The notes beneath the pieces were generated by a model that had not been told where the DNA came from, did no database searches, and saw nothing but the letters and a program-made list of their open reading frames with translations. The position numbers were made by a program, and so were the translations under genes. From an uncultured Faecalibacterium sp. (GTDB taxonomy: Bacteria; Bacillota; Clostridia; Oscillospirales; Ruminococcaceae), in NCBI GenBank assembly GCA_900540455.1, contig UQGD01000010.1:1-59719 (forward strand): a stretch of 59,719 nt of DNA. Direction: 5' to 3'. This document shows, piece by piece, positions 7,402-16,118 of this stretch (positions are counted from its first letter, which is position 1; every line of letters begins with the position of its first letter).

Positions 7402-8703
7402 GTGCTGAAAAAATATCTGGGCGCTGCGCTGCTGCTGTTCTGTCTGCTGCTTTCGGGCTGCAGTTTCACCTTGCAGGAGACGATGCAGGTGGAGGAGCTG
7501 CTGCGGGCGCCCCGGCTTTCCGGTGACTATGGTGCGCTGCAAACGGCCCTGGATGAGTGGCTGGGGGAGAGCGCACAGCTCAAGTATCCTATGCAGGGAG
7601 AACCGCTTTCTCCCTTTGTCCTCCACGATCTGGATGGTGACGGGCAGCAGGATGCGGCGGTGCTGTACACCACAGCCCGCACCTCCAACGTCTGTGTAGC
7701 GGTGCTGCAGCGGGACACCAGCGGCGTCTGGCAGGTGCGCCAAAGCGTAGAAGGGCTGTCGGACACGGTGGAGAATGTGCGCTTGGCGCAGCTCCAGGGT
7801 GGGGATGCAGCACAGCTGACGGTGGGGTATCTGGCCTCTCCGGGAGACCGGTATCTGGCGGTATATTCCTATGCCGAAGGGCAGCTGTCCACGATCCTGG
7901 AGCAGCCCTATGAGCAGTATCTGGCGGAGGATATCACCGGCGGCGGCAACGAGGATCTGATCTTGATGTCTACCCTGGAAGGGGGCGGCGTGCAGATCGA
8001 GCTGCTGACCGCCAACCGGGAAGGCGTGTTCCAGCAGGCCGCAGTCATGGGCCTGTCGGCCGATAAATTCACCGGCTGTGCATCGTTGGCTGCCGGGGTG
8101 GGCGCAGATGGCCGCCATTACCTGGCGCTGGATGGATGGACCGGTATTTCCGGCAACAACCTGGCAACAGTGCTGCTTTGCTTTGATGAAAAAAAACAGC
8201 AGATGGTGCCTGCCCGACAGATCAGTACCGAGGAGCTGTATAACGCTACGCTGCGCAATGTACCGGTGCTGACTAGTCAGGACCTGGACGGCGATGGGGT
8301 AGTGGAGATCCCCACCCAGCCGGATGAGGCGGGCCTTTTGAATATGAGCCAGAGCCGCCGGATGGATTTTATCGTCTGGATGGATTTTACCAGCCGTTCG
8401 CCCAAAAAGAGCTTTGGCCTGCTGGATGAGGAAACAAACTGCTATATCGAGCTGCCGATGGAGTGGGAGGGAAACCTCAAGCTCACCGACAGTCAGGAAG
8501 TGGAGGATGCAGTGGAACTGCGCACCATGGACGAGGATGCTTTGGTGCTGACGGTGCGCCTGGCAGATTCGGCAGCAGATGCAGAGGGCTGGACTCGCCT
8601 GGGCATCGTGGCCTCCCGCCAGATGCAGGCCCAGCTGGGGCCGGACGTGGTCATTACAGATCCGAACTACCAGCTGGCAGATTCGCTGTACCTGCTGGAT
8701 TAA
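7402..8703 (+). CDS. Lipoprotein with FG-GAP/VCBS-like repeats
   Basis: Function unknown. The 433-residue protein starts with a lipoprotein signal (VLKKYLGAALLLFCLLLSGC) whose lipobox LSGC puts the lipid-anchored cysteine at residue 20. It is therefore expected on the outer face of the membrane. The body contains the calcium-loop-like repeats HDLDGDGQQDAAVLY and SQDLDGDGVVEIPTQ, plus a degenerate EDITGGGNEDLILMS, typical of beta-propeller FG-GAP proteins. The GTG at 7402 follows AAGGAGG. The gene lies 29 bases before a response regulator and histidine kinase under one promoter, so it may be an accessory sensor or an output of that pair; this is inference. Confidence 0.85.
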   Translation: MLKKYLGAALLLFCLLLSGCSFTLQETMQVEELLRAPRLSGDYGALQTALDEWLGESAQLKYPMQGEPLSPFVLHDLDGDGQQDAAVLYTTARTSNVCVAVLQRDTSGVWQVRQSVEGLSDTVENVRLAQLQGGDAAQLTVGYLASPGDRYLAVYSYAEGQLSTILEQPYEQYLAEDITGGGNEDLILMSTLEGGGVQIELLTANREGVFQQAAVMGLSADKFTGCASLAAGVGADGRHYLALDGWTGISGNNLATVLLCFDEKKQQMVPARQISTEELYNATLRNVPVLTSQDLDGDGVVEIPTQPDEAGLLNMSQSRRMDFIVWMDFTSRSPKKSFGLLDEETNCYIELPMEWEGNLKLTDSQEVEDAVELRTMDEDALVLTVRLADSAADAEGWTRLGIVASRQMQAQLGPDVVITDPNYQLADSLYLLD

Positions 8704-8732
8704 CGTATATCCTGGGATGGAGGAATGTTTGG

Positions 8733-9431
8733 ATGGCAAAAGTGCTTATTGTAGAGGATGAAGCCAGCATCCGTGAGATGATCGCGCTCAACCTGCATCT
8801 GGCTGGGATGGAGGCGCTGGAGGCCGAAAGTGCGGAGCAGGCTTTGACCTTGCTGGAACAGCAGCCGGACTGTGATGCGGCGATCCTGGATGTGATGCTG
8901 CCGGGGATGAACGGCTTTTCGCTCTGCGAAACCATCCGCCGCACGGATCAGAAGATCGGCATCATCATCCTCAGCGCCAAAGGGCAGGAGCAGGATAAGA
9001 TCCGGGGACTGTCCATTGGTGCAGACGACTATATGACCAAGCCTTTCAGCGTCAGTGAGCTGTTGGCCCGGGTACTGGCGCTGTGCCGCCGGGTCAGCCG
9101 CACAGCGGATAACGCTGTGGAGGAGAGCCCGTCCTCTCTGGTCAGCGGGGAATTTGTGCTGGACGAGAACCGCCGTGTCCTGCTGAAAGCCGGGCAGCCC
9201 ATTGAGCTGACCCAGGTGGAGTTCCAGATCATGGAGCTGTTTTTCCGCAACCCGGGCACAGCTTTGGTGCGGGAAAAGATCCTGAAAGGGGTCTGGGGCG
9301 AAAACTACTTTGGGGATGTGAAGATCGTGGACGTCAACATCCGCCGTCTGCGGATGAAGGTAGAGGACGAGCCGTCCCACCCGGTGCATATCCTTACGGT
9401 ATGGGGCTATGGCTACCGCTGGGAGGAGTGA
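8733..9431 (+). CDS. OmpR/PhoB-family response regulator
   Basis: A 232-residue DNA-binding regulator. The receiver domain begins MAKVLIVEDEASIREMI, with phospho-acceptor Asp53 in AAILDVMLPGMNG and Lys103 in DDYMTKPFS. The C-terminal winged helix (about 125-230) ends with VDVNIRRLRMKVEDEPSHPV and VWGYGYRWEE. The ATG at 8733 follows ATGGAGGAATGTTTGG. It sits between the lipoprotein and its kinase; the kinase starts four bases after this stop. Confidence 0.95.
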   Translation: MAKVLIVEDEASIREMIALNLHLAGMEALEAESAEQALTLLEQQPDCDAAILDVMLPGMNGFSLCETIRRTDQKIGIIILSAKGQEQDKIRGLSIGADDYMTKPFSVSELLARVLALCRRVSRTADNAVEESPSSLVSGEFVLDENRRVLLKAGQPIELTQVEFQIMELFFRNPGTALVREKILKGVWGENYFGDVKIVDVNIRRLRMKVEDEPSHPVHILTVWGYGYRWEE

Positions 9432-9435
9432 ACCG

Positions 9436-10875
9436 ATGGGCAAGATCCGTAGAATTCGCAGCGGCATCACCCGGCGCTGGCTGCGGGGCAGCCTGCTGAT
9501 CACGGTGCTGCTGGTGATGCTGGCGGAGGGGCTGTTTTTATACAGTGCGACCCGCAGCTATTACAACGGGGTACAGCAATCCATGTACCGCCGTTTTTCC
9601 TCCATTACCGGTCAGCTGAAAATGTACGCTGGCGACACCCCGCAGCGCACCTCCTCCAACCGCAGCATGGCGCTGCGGCGGATGGTGGAGCAGTTTGCGG
9701 ACAAGGATAAATATGAGTTCATGCTGCTGGACAGCTACGGTTCCGTGATCGCCACTTCCAGCGGTACCGGAGCCGAGGGCATCGTCAGCCCGGCAGATTT
9801 TGAGCAGGCACAGCAGGCATCGGATGGCATTGGCCTGGCCATCTACCGCACCGCCTCCGGGGAACCGGTGATGGCGGGCTGCTGCCTGGTGCCCTATGCG
9901 GCGGCAGATATAGCGGCGATCCGCATGGTCACCAGTCTGAGCCTGATCGAGGGCCAGCTGAAGGATGCGCTGCTGCTCAGTTTGTTGGTGGCGGCGGCAG
10001 TGCTGGGCTTTACGATAATGTCTGGCCTGTATTTCGTGCGCAGCATCGTTTCTCCGCTGGGGCAGGTGGAGCGGACGGCTGCATCCATCGCCCAGGGCGA
10101 GCTGAATGTCCGGCTGCCGGTCACCGGTGATGAGCGGGACGAGGTGGACCGGCTGCGCGGTACCATCAACCGGATGGCGGAGGGGCTGGAGGAAGCGGAG
10201 CGGATGAAAAACGAGTTCATCAGCTCCGTCTCTCATGAGCTGCGCACCCCCCTGACCTCGATCCGGGGGTGGGTGGATACCCTGCGCACGCTGGACGACC
10301 CGCAGGACGAAAACTATCGCAAAGGGCTGCAGATCATCAGCAGCGAGACAGGGCGGCTGTATAATATGGTAGAGGAGCTGCTGGATTTCAGCCGCCTGCA
10401 AAATGGAGGCATCCGCATGGACAGCCGTCCGCTGGACCTGGTGGCAGAGCTTACCGACGCAGTGCTGTTTTGCGAAGCCCGCATCCAGAACGAAGGGCTG
10501 GTGCTGGACTATGCCGAGCCGGAGCAGATGATCCCCGTCTATGCCGACCCGAACCGCCTGCGGCAGGTGTTCATCAACATCCTGGACAACGCCATCAAGT
10601 ATTCTGCTCCCGGCGGGCGGATCACGGTCAAGCTCTGGGCCGGGGAATACAAGGCGTTTGTAGAGATCCTGGATCAGGGCCGGGGCATCCCGCCCGAGGA
10701 CCTGGAAAACGTCAAGACAAAGTTTTTCAAGGGCAAAAACTCGGTGCGGGGCAGCGGCATCGGCCTGGCGCTGGTGGATTCCATCATGACCGCCCTGGAC
10801 GGCACGATGGACATCAAAAGCACCCTGGGCCGGGGCACGGTGGTCACCCTGGGCCTGCCGCTGTACCGGCGGTAA
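9436..10875 (+). CDS. Membrane sensor histidine kinase (PhoR/WalK type)
   Basis: A 479-residue kinase predicted to phosphorylate the preceding regulator. Segments in order: a membrane helix at about 15-37, an extracytoplasmic domain to about 175 without a domain I recognise, a second helix at about 178-204, a HAMP domain, the HisKA motif FISSVSHELRTPLTSIRGW with His267, and a HATPase domain (RQVFINILDNAIKYS, GRGIPPED, GSGIGLAL). The ATG at 9436 was chosen because GGAGGAG lies just upstream, within the last codons of the regulator. The signal is unknown; the co-transcribed lipoprotein is a candidate partner. Confidence 0.94.
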   Translation: MGKIRRIRSGITRRWLRGSLLITVLLVMLAEGLFLYSATRSYYNGVQQSMYRRFSSITGQLKMYAGDTPQRTSSNRSMALRRMVEQFADKDKYEFMLLDSYGSVIATSSGTGAEGIVSPADFEQAQQASDGIGLAIYRTASGEPVMAGCCLVPYAAADIAAIRMVTSLSLIEGQLKDALLLSLLVAAAVLGFTIMSGLYFVRSIVSPLGQVERTAASIAQGELNVRLPVTGDERDEVDRLRGTINRMAEGLEEAERMKNEFISSVSHELRTPLTSIRGWVDTLRTLDDPQDENYRKGLQIISSETGRLYNMVEELLDFSRLQNGGIRMDSRPLDLVAELTDAVLFCEARIQNEGLVLDYAEPEQMIPVYADPNRLRQVFINILDNAIKYSAPGGRITVKLWAGEYKAFVEILDQGRGIPPEDLENVKTKFFKGKNSVRGSGIGLALVDSIMTALDGTMDIKSTLGRGTVVTLGLPLYRR

Positions 10876-10922
10876 GCTGCGGGCTGCAAATTGCCGGCAA
10901 CTAAACTTTTGTCACATTTTTG

Positions 10923-10931
10923 TGGTAAAAT
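10923..10931 (+). promoter_or_regulatory. Possible extended -10 promoter for DUF1385-prmC
   Basis: TGG followed by TAAAAT, in an AT-rich stretch between the kinase gene and the next start. No convincing -35 box lies at the right distance. Confidence 0.4.
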
Positions 10932-10991
10932 AAAAGACCTGGGGCAAAACAAGGCCCTGGCAGAAGGACAGAAAAAGAGGAGAAACTCCCA

Positions 10992-11939
10992 ATGAACCAA
11001 CCCAAGCCCGAATGTTTTAAGACCAGCGTGGGCGGCCAGGCATTGATGGAAGGCATCATGATGCGCGGTCCGCAGCAGATCTGCTGTGCGGTGCGCAAGC
11101 CGGACGGCAGTATCGAGACCAAGCTGGAACCTACCCCTCATCATGGCGTTTGGTCCCGGATCCCGCTGGTGCGGGGCGCAGTGTCCATGGTGGAAAGCCT
11201 CGTCATGGGCTACCGCTATATGATGTACTCGGCGCAGGTGAGCATGGGGGAGGACTACGACCCCCAGCAGGAAGAATCCGCCTTTGAAAAATGGGTGGGG
11301 GATCACCTGGGCAAAAAAGCCGAGGATATGCTGCTGGTAGCGGCCGCAGTCGTTGGCGGATTGTTTGCCATTTTGCTGTTCACGGTGCTGCCCACAGTGC
11401 TGGTAGGGGGGCTGGATCATCTGATCTCCCTGGGGCGCTGGCCCAAGGTCATCCTGGAAGCGGTGCTCAAAGTGGGCATCTTTTTGAGCTATATGATGGC
11501 CATCTCCCATATGAAGGAGATCCACCGGGTGTTTGAGTACCACGGTGCAGAGCATAAGACCATTGCCTGCTATGAGGCCGGGGACCCGTTGACGGTGGAA
11601 AATGTGCGGAAGTATACCCGGTTCCACCCCCGGTGCGGCACCAGCTTTTTGATCCTGGTGGTGATCGTCAGCGTGTTTTTGTACAGCGTGCTGCCCTGGG
11701 GCAGCATGGGTCTGCGGGTGCTGTTTAAGCTTTTGCTGCTGCCGGTGGTCATGGGCATCAGCTATGAACTGCTGAAATGGTGCGGCCGGTCGGACAACTG
11801 GGCCACCCGCATCATCCGTGCGCCGGGCCTGCTGGTGCAGCGTCTCACGGTGTTTGAGCCGGATGACAGTATGATCGAAGTTGCCATTGCGGCTGTGACC
11901 CCGGTGCTGCCCAATACACCGGAGGAGGGCAAATGGTGA
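10992..11939 (+). CDS. DUF1385 family membrane protein
   Basis: Conserved protein of unknown function, 315 residues. The family signature is clear: GGQALMEGIMMRGP near the start, and EYHGAEHKTIACYEAGDPLT with HPRCGTSFLIL in the middle. Several hydrophobic segments follow (LLVAAAVVGGLFAILLFTVL, and FLILVVIVSVFLYSVLPWG). The conserved His and Cys residues in EHKTIACYE and HPRCGT suggest a metal or heme site, but this has not been shown. In Clostridia it is regularly found next to prmC, and here the stop overlaps the prmC start (ATGGTGA). Confidence 0.9.
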   Translation: MNQPKPECFKTSVGGQALMEGIMMRGPQQICCAVRKPDGSIETKLEPTPHHGVWSRIPLVRGAVSMVESLVMGYRYMMYSAQVSMGEDYDPQQEESAFEKWVGDHLGKKAEDMLLVAAAVVGGLFAILLFTVLPTVLVGGLDHLISLGRWPKVILEAVLKVGIFLSYMMAISHMKEIHRVFEYHGAEHKTIACYEAGDPLTVENVRKYTRFHPRCGTSFLILVVIVSVFLYSVLPWGSMGLRVLFKLLLLPVVMGISYELLKWCGRSDNWATRIIRAPGLLVQRLTVFEPDDSMIEVAIAAVTPVLPNTPEEGKW

Positions 11940-12874
11940 CCGGGGGGCTGACGCCCCGGGCGGCGGTGGCCCTGGTGCAGCAGCGCCTGGCTGCGGCGGG
12001 CTGCCCGGATGCGGATTTTGACGCCCGGGAGCTGTTCCGCTTGGCGACGGGGAGAGACCCCCGCTTGTCCGAGCGCGTTTTGACCGAGGAACAGGCTGCC
12101 CGGCTGGAAACCTTGTGTCAGAGGCGGGAGTCGCGGGAGCCGCTGCAATATCTCTGCGGACGCTGGCCGTTTTTGGATTTTGAGCTGGCGGTGGGGCCGG
12201 GGGTGCTTTGTCCCCGGGCGGATACCGAGGTGGTGGCCGAGGCCGCCGCACAGACCCTTGCGGGCTGTGCAGCCCCGAAGGTGCTGGATCTCTGTGCAGG
12301 TACCGGCTGCCTGGGGCTGGGCATCAAACGTCTGCGCCCCACAGCCAGCGTGACCTGCGTGGAGAAAAGCCCGGAGGCACTCCATTACCTGGTGTGCAAT
12401 GTGCGCACAGCCCTGCGCAGCCTGCCCCAGGGCAGTACCGAGGATGTTCTGGAGGAGGACGAGCCTACGCTTGGCTCCGGACTGCTGGGCATCGCCGCCC
12501 TGCCGCCCGCAGCGCAGGCGGTAGAGGGCGATCTGTTCGACTACTGGCGCGGCCTGCCGGAGGGCGGGCTGGATCTGATCGTTTCCAATCCGCCGTATCT
12601 GACGGCATCGGAGATGGAGGATCTGCAGCCGGAGGTAGCAAAGGAGCCTGCCATGGCTTTGGCTGCCGGGGAGGATGGGCTGGACTTTTACCGGGCTTTG
12701 GCGCGGCATTACCAGACCCCGCTGCGCCCCGGCGGGACGTTGGCGCTGGAGATCGGCTGGCAGCAGCGGGAGGGTGTCTGTGCCTTGCTGCAAGCCGAAG
12801 GCTGGACGCAGATCCGCTGCATCCAGGATCTGGGCGGCAATGACCGCTGCATCCTGGCCCAAAGACCGGAATAA
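11933..12874 (+). CDS. prmC: Release factor glutamine N5-methyltransferase
   Basis: Uses S-adenosylmethionine to methylate the glutamine of the GGQ loop of RF1 and RF2, which increases termination efficiency. The 313-residue protein has the N-terminal helical domain, the SAM-binding stretch VLDLCAGTGCLGLGIKRLRP and the catalytic NPPY in LIVSNPPYLTASEM. Between the SAM motif and NPPY there is an extra acidic segment (about 155-185, around STEDVLEEDEPTLGSG) that makes it some 30 residues longer than most family members. The start overlaps the DUF1385 stop, and GGAGGAGGG precedes it. Confidence 0.93.
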   Translation: MVTGGLTPRAAVALVQQRLAAAGCPDADFDARELFRLATGRDPRLSERVLTEEQAARLETLCQRRESREPLQYLCGRWPFLDFELAVGPGVLCPRADTEVVAEAAAQTLAGCAAPKVLDLCAGTGCLGLGIKRLRPTASVTCVEKSPEALHYLVCNVRTALRSLPQGSTEDVLEEDEPTLGSGLLGIAALPPAAQAVEGDLFDYWRGLPEGGLDLIVSNPPYLTASEMEDLQPEVAKEPAMALAAGEDGLDFYRALARHYQTPLRPGGTLALEIGWQQREGVCALLQAEGWTQIRCIQDLGGNDRCILAQRPE

Positions 12875-12888
12875 AGATCTGCTTCTTA

Positions 12889-12903
12889 GTTTGAAAATCA
12901 AAC
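12889..12903. promoter_or_regulatory. Small inverted repeat upstream of the recA promoter
   Basis: GTTTGA-AAA-TCAAAC, perfect 6-bp arms around AAA, ending 9 bp before the recA -35. It could be an operator. It does not match the Gram-positive LexA box (GAAC-N4-GTTC). Confidence 0.35.
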
Positions 12904-12912
12904 AACTTCCTG

Positions 12913-12940
12913 TTGTAATATCTTGGATTTGTGGTATACT
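12913..12940 (+). promoter_or_regulatory. recA promoter
   Basis: TTGTAA (12913-12918), a 16-bp spacer and TATACT (12935-12940), with TGG directly before the -10 as an extended element. The leader to recA is about 58 nt. Confidence 0.75.
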
Positions 12941-13005
12941 GAAAGGGAATAGAACAGCGGCTTTTTAGCCTGCACAGAAACCTTACGGTAAAGGAGCAAC
13001 GCACG

Positions 13006-14175
13006 ATGGCAAAAAATCAGAATACGGTGGTCACCGCCACCCAGAAGACCGAGCCGAACGCAAAAAAGGATGCGCTGGCCACGGCCCTTGCCCAGATCGA
13101 AAAGCAGTTTGGCAAAGGGGCGATCATGAAGCTGGGCGATAACACCGCCATGCAGGTGGATGCGATCTCCACCGGCAGCCTGGGGCTGGATCTGGCTCTG
13201 GGTGTGGGTGGTGTGCCCCGCGGACGTATCATCGAGGTCTATGGCCCGGAGTCCAGCGGTAAGACGACCCTGGCCCTGCATGTCCTGGCTGAAGCACAGA
13301 AAAAAGGCGGCGAGGTGGCGTTTATCGACGTAGAGCACGCACTGGACCCCACCTATGCAGAGGCTCTGGGCGTGGATATCAACAGCCTGCTGGTCAGCCA
13401 GCCGGATACCGGTGAGCAGGCCATGGAGATCTGCGAGGCGCTGGTGCGCTCTGGCGCCATTGACGCCATCGTAGTGGACTCGGTGGCGGCCATGGTGCCC
13501 CGTGCAGAGATCGAGGGCGAGATGGGTGACAGCCATGTGGGTCTGCAGGCCCGTCTGATGAGCCAGGCCATGCGTAAGCTCACCAGTGTCATTGGCAAGA
13601 CCAACACGGTCTGCGTCTTTATCAACCAGCTGCGTGAGAAAGTGGGCATCGTTTACGGCAACCCGGAGGTCACCACCGGCGGCCGTGCGCTGAAATATTA
13701 TTCCTCGGTCCGCATCGATATCCGCCGTGTGGAGGGCTTGAAGGATTCTTCCGGCCAGTTCATCGGCAACCATACCCGGGCAAAGGTGGTCAAAAACAAG
13801 GTGGCGCCGCCGTTCCGGGAGGCAGAGTTCGATATCATGTTTGGCGAGGGCATCTCGAAAATGAGCGAGCTGCTGGATGTGGGTGTCAAGCTGGGCATCG
13901 TGCAGAAGAGCGGCGCCTGGTTCAACTATGGGGATATCCGTCTGGGCCAGGGCCGTGACAATGCCAAGCAGTTCCTGCGGGAGAATCCGGAGATCGCAGA
14001 CGATATCGAAGGCCAGATCCGTGCCAATGCGGACAAGCTCTATGCGACCCGCCGCCCTGCACCCCGTGCCGCCGCCCCGGTCAAGGAGGGGGAGGCAGCG
14101 CCTGCGGCAGAGCCGGTCGTAAAGGCACCTGCCCGCAGCAGCGAGAGCGAGCTGGATATCATGGTGGAGGATTAA
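13006..14175 (+). CDS. recA: Recombinase RecA
   Basis: Forms filaments on single-stranded DNA, performs strand exchange and, as co-protease, triggers LexA self-cleavage. The 389-residue protein has the P-loop GPESSGKTT, the Walker B region GAIDAIVVDSVAAMVPRAEI, the L1 and L2 loops (GEMGDSHVGLQARL; TGGRALKYYSSVRIDI) and an Ala/Pro-rich tail ending in acidic residues. recX follows two bases after the stop, as in many bacteria. Confidence 0.98.
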   Translation: MAKNQNTVVTATQKTEPNAKKDALATALAQIEKQFGKGAIMKLGDNTAMQVDAISTGSLGLDLALGVGGVPRGRIIEVYGPESSGKTTLALHVLAEAQKKGGEVAFIDVEHALDPTYAEALGVDINSLLVSQPDTGEQAMEICEALVRSGAIDAIVVDSVAAMVPRAEIEGEMGDSHVGLQARLMSQAMRKLTSVIGKTNTVCVFINQLREKVGIVYGNPEVTTGGRALKYYSSVRIDIRRVEGLKDSSGQFIGNHTRAKVVKNKVAPPFREAEFDIMFGEGISKMSELLDVGVKLGIVQKSGAWFNYGDIRLGQGRDNAKQFLRENPEIADDIEGQIRANADKLYATRRPAPRAAAPVKEGEAAPAAEPVVKAPARSSESELDIMVED

Positions 14176-14176
14176 A

Positions 14177-14698
14177 ATGTCCTTTGCCCGCCGCCGCTCC
14201 CTGCAGGAGGAGGAAAAATGCGCTGACCCCGCCAAGGCCCGTGCCAGAGCACTGGAAGCGCTGGCTGCGCAGGAGCTGTCCTCGGCTGTGCTGTACGACC
14301 GCCTGCGCCGCCGCTTTACGGATCAAGCTGCCGCCTATGCCGTGGCAGAGATGGTCCGCTGCGGCTATCTGGATGATGACCGCTATGCCGCTGCCCGGGC
14401 GTATGGCCTGCGCAGCGCAGGCAAAAGCCGCCGTGCCGCCGCCCAGACCCTGCGGCAGAAGGGGCTGACCCCGCCGCAGATCGAAACGGCGCTGGAAGAA
14501 GCTTATGCTCCGGATGATACCGGGGAAGACCCGGACCTGGCGGCTGCCTGCGGGCTGGTGCAGCGCCGGTACCGCGCCAAACTGGAAGCAGGCCGCAAGG
14601 ACCTGGTGACCGCTGCCCTGCTGCGCCGGGGGTTTGCCTATCCGGTGGTGCGGGAGGCCCTGCGCCGAGCCGAGGAAGCCCAGACCCCGCCGGTCTGA
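14177..14698 (+). CDS. recX: Regulatory protein RecX
   Basis: Small helical protein that caps or inhibits RecA filaments. The 173 residues show the tandem three-helix repeats of the family (ALEALAAQELSSAVLYDRLRR; AEMVRCGYLDDDRYAAARAY; SRRAAAQTLRQKGL; LRRGFAYPVVREAL). It starts one base after the recA stop, so translation is probably coupled; there is no other good reason for RecX here than modulation of RecA. Confidence 0.9.
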   Translation: MSFARRRSLQEEEKCADPAKARARALEALAAQELSSAVLYDRLRRRFTDQAAAYAVAEMVRCGYLDDDRYAAARAYGLRSAGKSRRAAAQTLRQKGLTPPQIETALEEAYAPDDTGEDPDLAAACGLVQRRYRAKLEAGRKDLVTAALLRRGFAYPVVREALRRAEEAQTPPV

Positions 14699-14765
14699 AA
14701 CATTTTGTATTGTGATTTCCCCGCATCAGCGGGCCCCTTGATAAGAAAGTGAGTATGGACCCATT

Positions 14766-16091
14766 ATGAAGATTGCATGTATTTCTCTTGGCTGCCCCAA
14801 GAACCAGGTGGACCTGGATGTTATGGTGCACAGCCTTTTGTCTGCGGGCCACGAGACCGTGGCAGACCTGGCAGAGGCAGATGCAGTGCTGGTAAACACC
14901 TGCGGCTTTATTGAGAGCGCTAAGACCGAGGCCATTGAAAATATCCTGGAAGCCTGCTCTTATAAGCAGGCAAATCCGGAGCTGAAAGTGGTGGTCACCG
15001 GCTGCCTGGCCGAGCGCTACCGCAGCCAGATCGCCCAGGAGATCCCGGAGGTGGATGCGGTGGTAGGCTGTGCCTCCAACGGCGCCATTGCTGCGATCCT
15101 GGACCGCCTGACGGCAGGCGAGCAGCATCTGGAAAGCTACGGCCCCAAGCGGGACTTCCCGCTGGGGGGCAAGCGGGTCATTGGCACCCCGGCTCACTAT
15201 GCCTATCTGAAGATCGCCGAGGGCTGCAATAACCGCTGCCATTACTGCGCGATCCCCGGCATCCGGGGACCGCTGCGCAGCCGGGATATGGCCGACTGCC
15301 TGGCCGAGGCCCGCTGGCTGGCCGGGGAAGGGGTCAAGGAGCTGATCGTGGTGGCGCAGGACCCCACCGCCTATGGCGAGGATTGGGGCAAGCCCGGCAG
15401 CCTGTGTGAGCTGCTGGACGGCCTGAACGCCATCCCCGGCATTGAGTGGGTGCGCATTATGTATGCCTATCCGGAGCGCATCACGGACCAGCTGATCCAG
15501 ACCATGCAGCGGGATGAAAAAGTGCTGCCCTATCTGGATCTGCCCATCCAGCATTGCAGCGATGAGGTGCTGCACCGGATGAACCGCCGCTCCACCAAGG
15601 CTCAGCTGCTGGATGTGATCCGCCGCCTGCGGGAAGCGATCCCCGGCATCACGCTGCGCACCACCCTGATCGCAGGCTTCCCCGGGGAGACCGAGGAGCA
15701 GTTTGAGGAGCTGTGCCAGTTCGTCAAGGACGTGCAGTTCGACCGGCTGGGCTGCTTTGCTTACTCCGCAGAGGAGAATACCGTGGCCGCCGGCATGGAT
15801 GGTCAGCTGGACCAGGAGACCAAGGACCGCCGCGCCGAGCTGGTGATGCAGATCCAGACCGGTATCATGGCCCAGAAACAGGCAGAAAAGGTGGGCAAGA
15901 CCCTCCGGGTGCTGTGCGACGGCATCGACGAGGAGAGCGGCCTGTACCTGTGCCGCACCGCCGGGGATGCCCCGGAGGTGGACGGCTGTGTCTGCGTGAA
16001 CAGCCTGGAACCGCTGTACCCCGGCGAGTTCTACGATGTGTTGATCCAGGACAGCGACCTGTACGATCTGTATGGTACTGTCGTAAAATAA
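14766..16091 (+). CDS. rimO: Ribosomal protein S12 methylthiotransferase RimO
   Basis: Radical-SAM enzyme that adds a methylthio group to the conserved aspartate of ribosomal protein S12. The 441-residue protein has the N-terminal MTTase domain with cluster-binding Cys10, Cys46 and Cys80, then the radical-SAM motif CNNRCHYC (Cys154, 158, 161), and a C-terminal TRAM domain. The sequence CAIPGIRGPLRSR after the second cluster favours RimO over the tRNA enzyme MiaB. It lies 67 bases after recX and 27 before pgsA, a common clostridial order. Confidence 0.95.
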   Translation: MKIACISLGCPKNQVDLDVMVHSLLSAGHETVADLAEADAVLVNTCGFIESAKTEAIENILEACSYKQANPELKVVVTGCLAERYRSQIAQEIPEVDAVVGCASNGAIAAILDRLTAGEQHLESYGPKRDFPLGGKRVIGTPAHYAYLKIAEGCNNRCHYCAIPGIRGPLRSRDMADCLAEARWLAGEGVKELIVVAQDPTAYGEDWGKPGSLCELLDGLNAIPGIEWVRIMYAYPERITDQLIQTMQRDEKVLPYLDLPIQHCSDEVLHRMNRRSTKAQLLDVIRRLREAIPGITLRTTLIAGFPGETEEQFEELCQFVKDVQFDRLGCFAYSAEENTVAAGMDGQLDQETKDRRAELVMQIQTGIMAQKQAEKVGKTLRVLCDGIDEESGLYLCRTAGDAPEVDGCVCVNSLEPLYPGEFYDVLIQDSDLYDLYGTVVK

Positions 16092-16118
16092 CAAACGGGA
16101 CAGAACGGAGGCGTTTTT

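Noticed and set aside
7402..8703. Secreted calcium-dependent adhesin
   Set aside because: The DxDGDG loops are too few and there is no cell-wall or repeat-rich stalk; a lipid-anchored accessory protein fits better.
12880..13005. LexA operator in front of recA
   Set aside because: No GAAC-N4-GTTC or close variant was found around the promoter.
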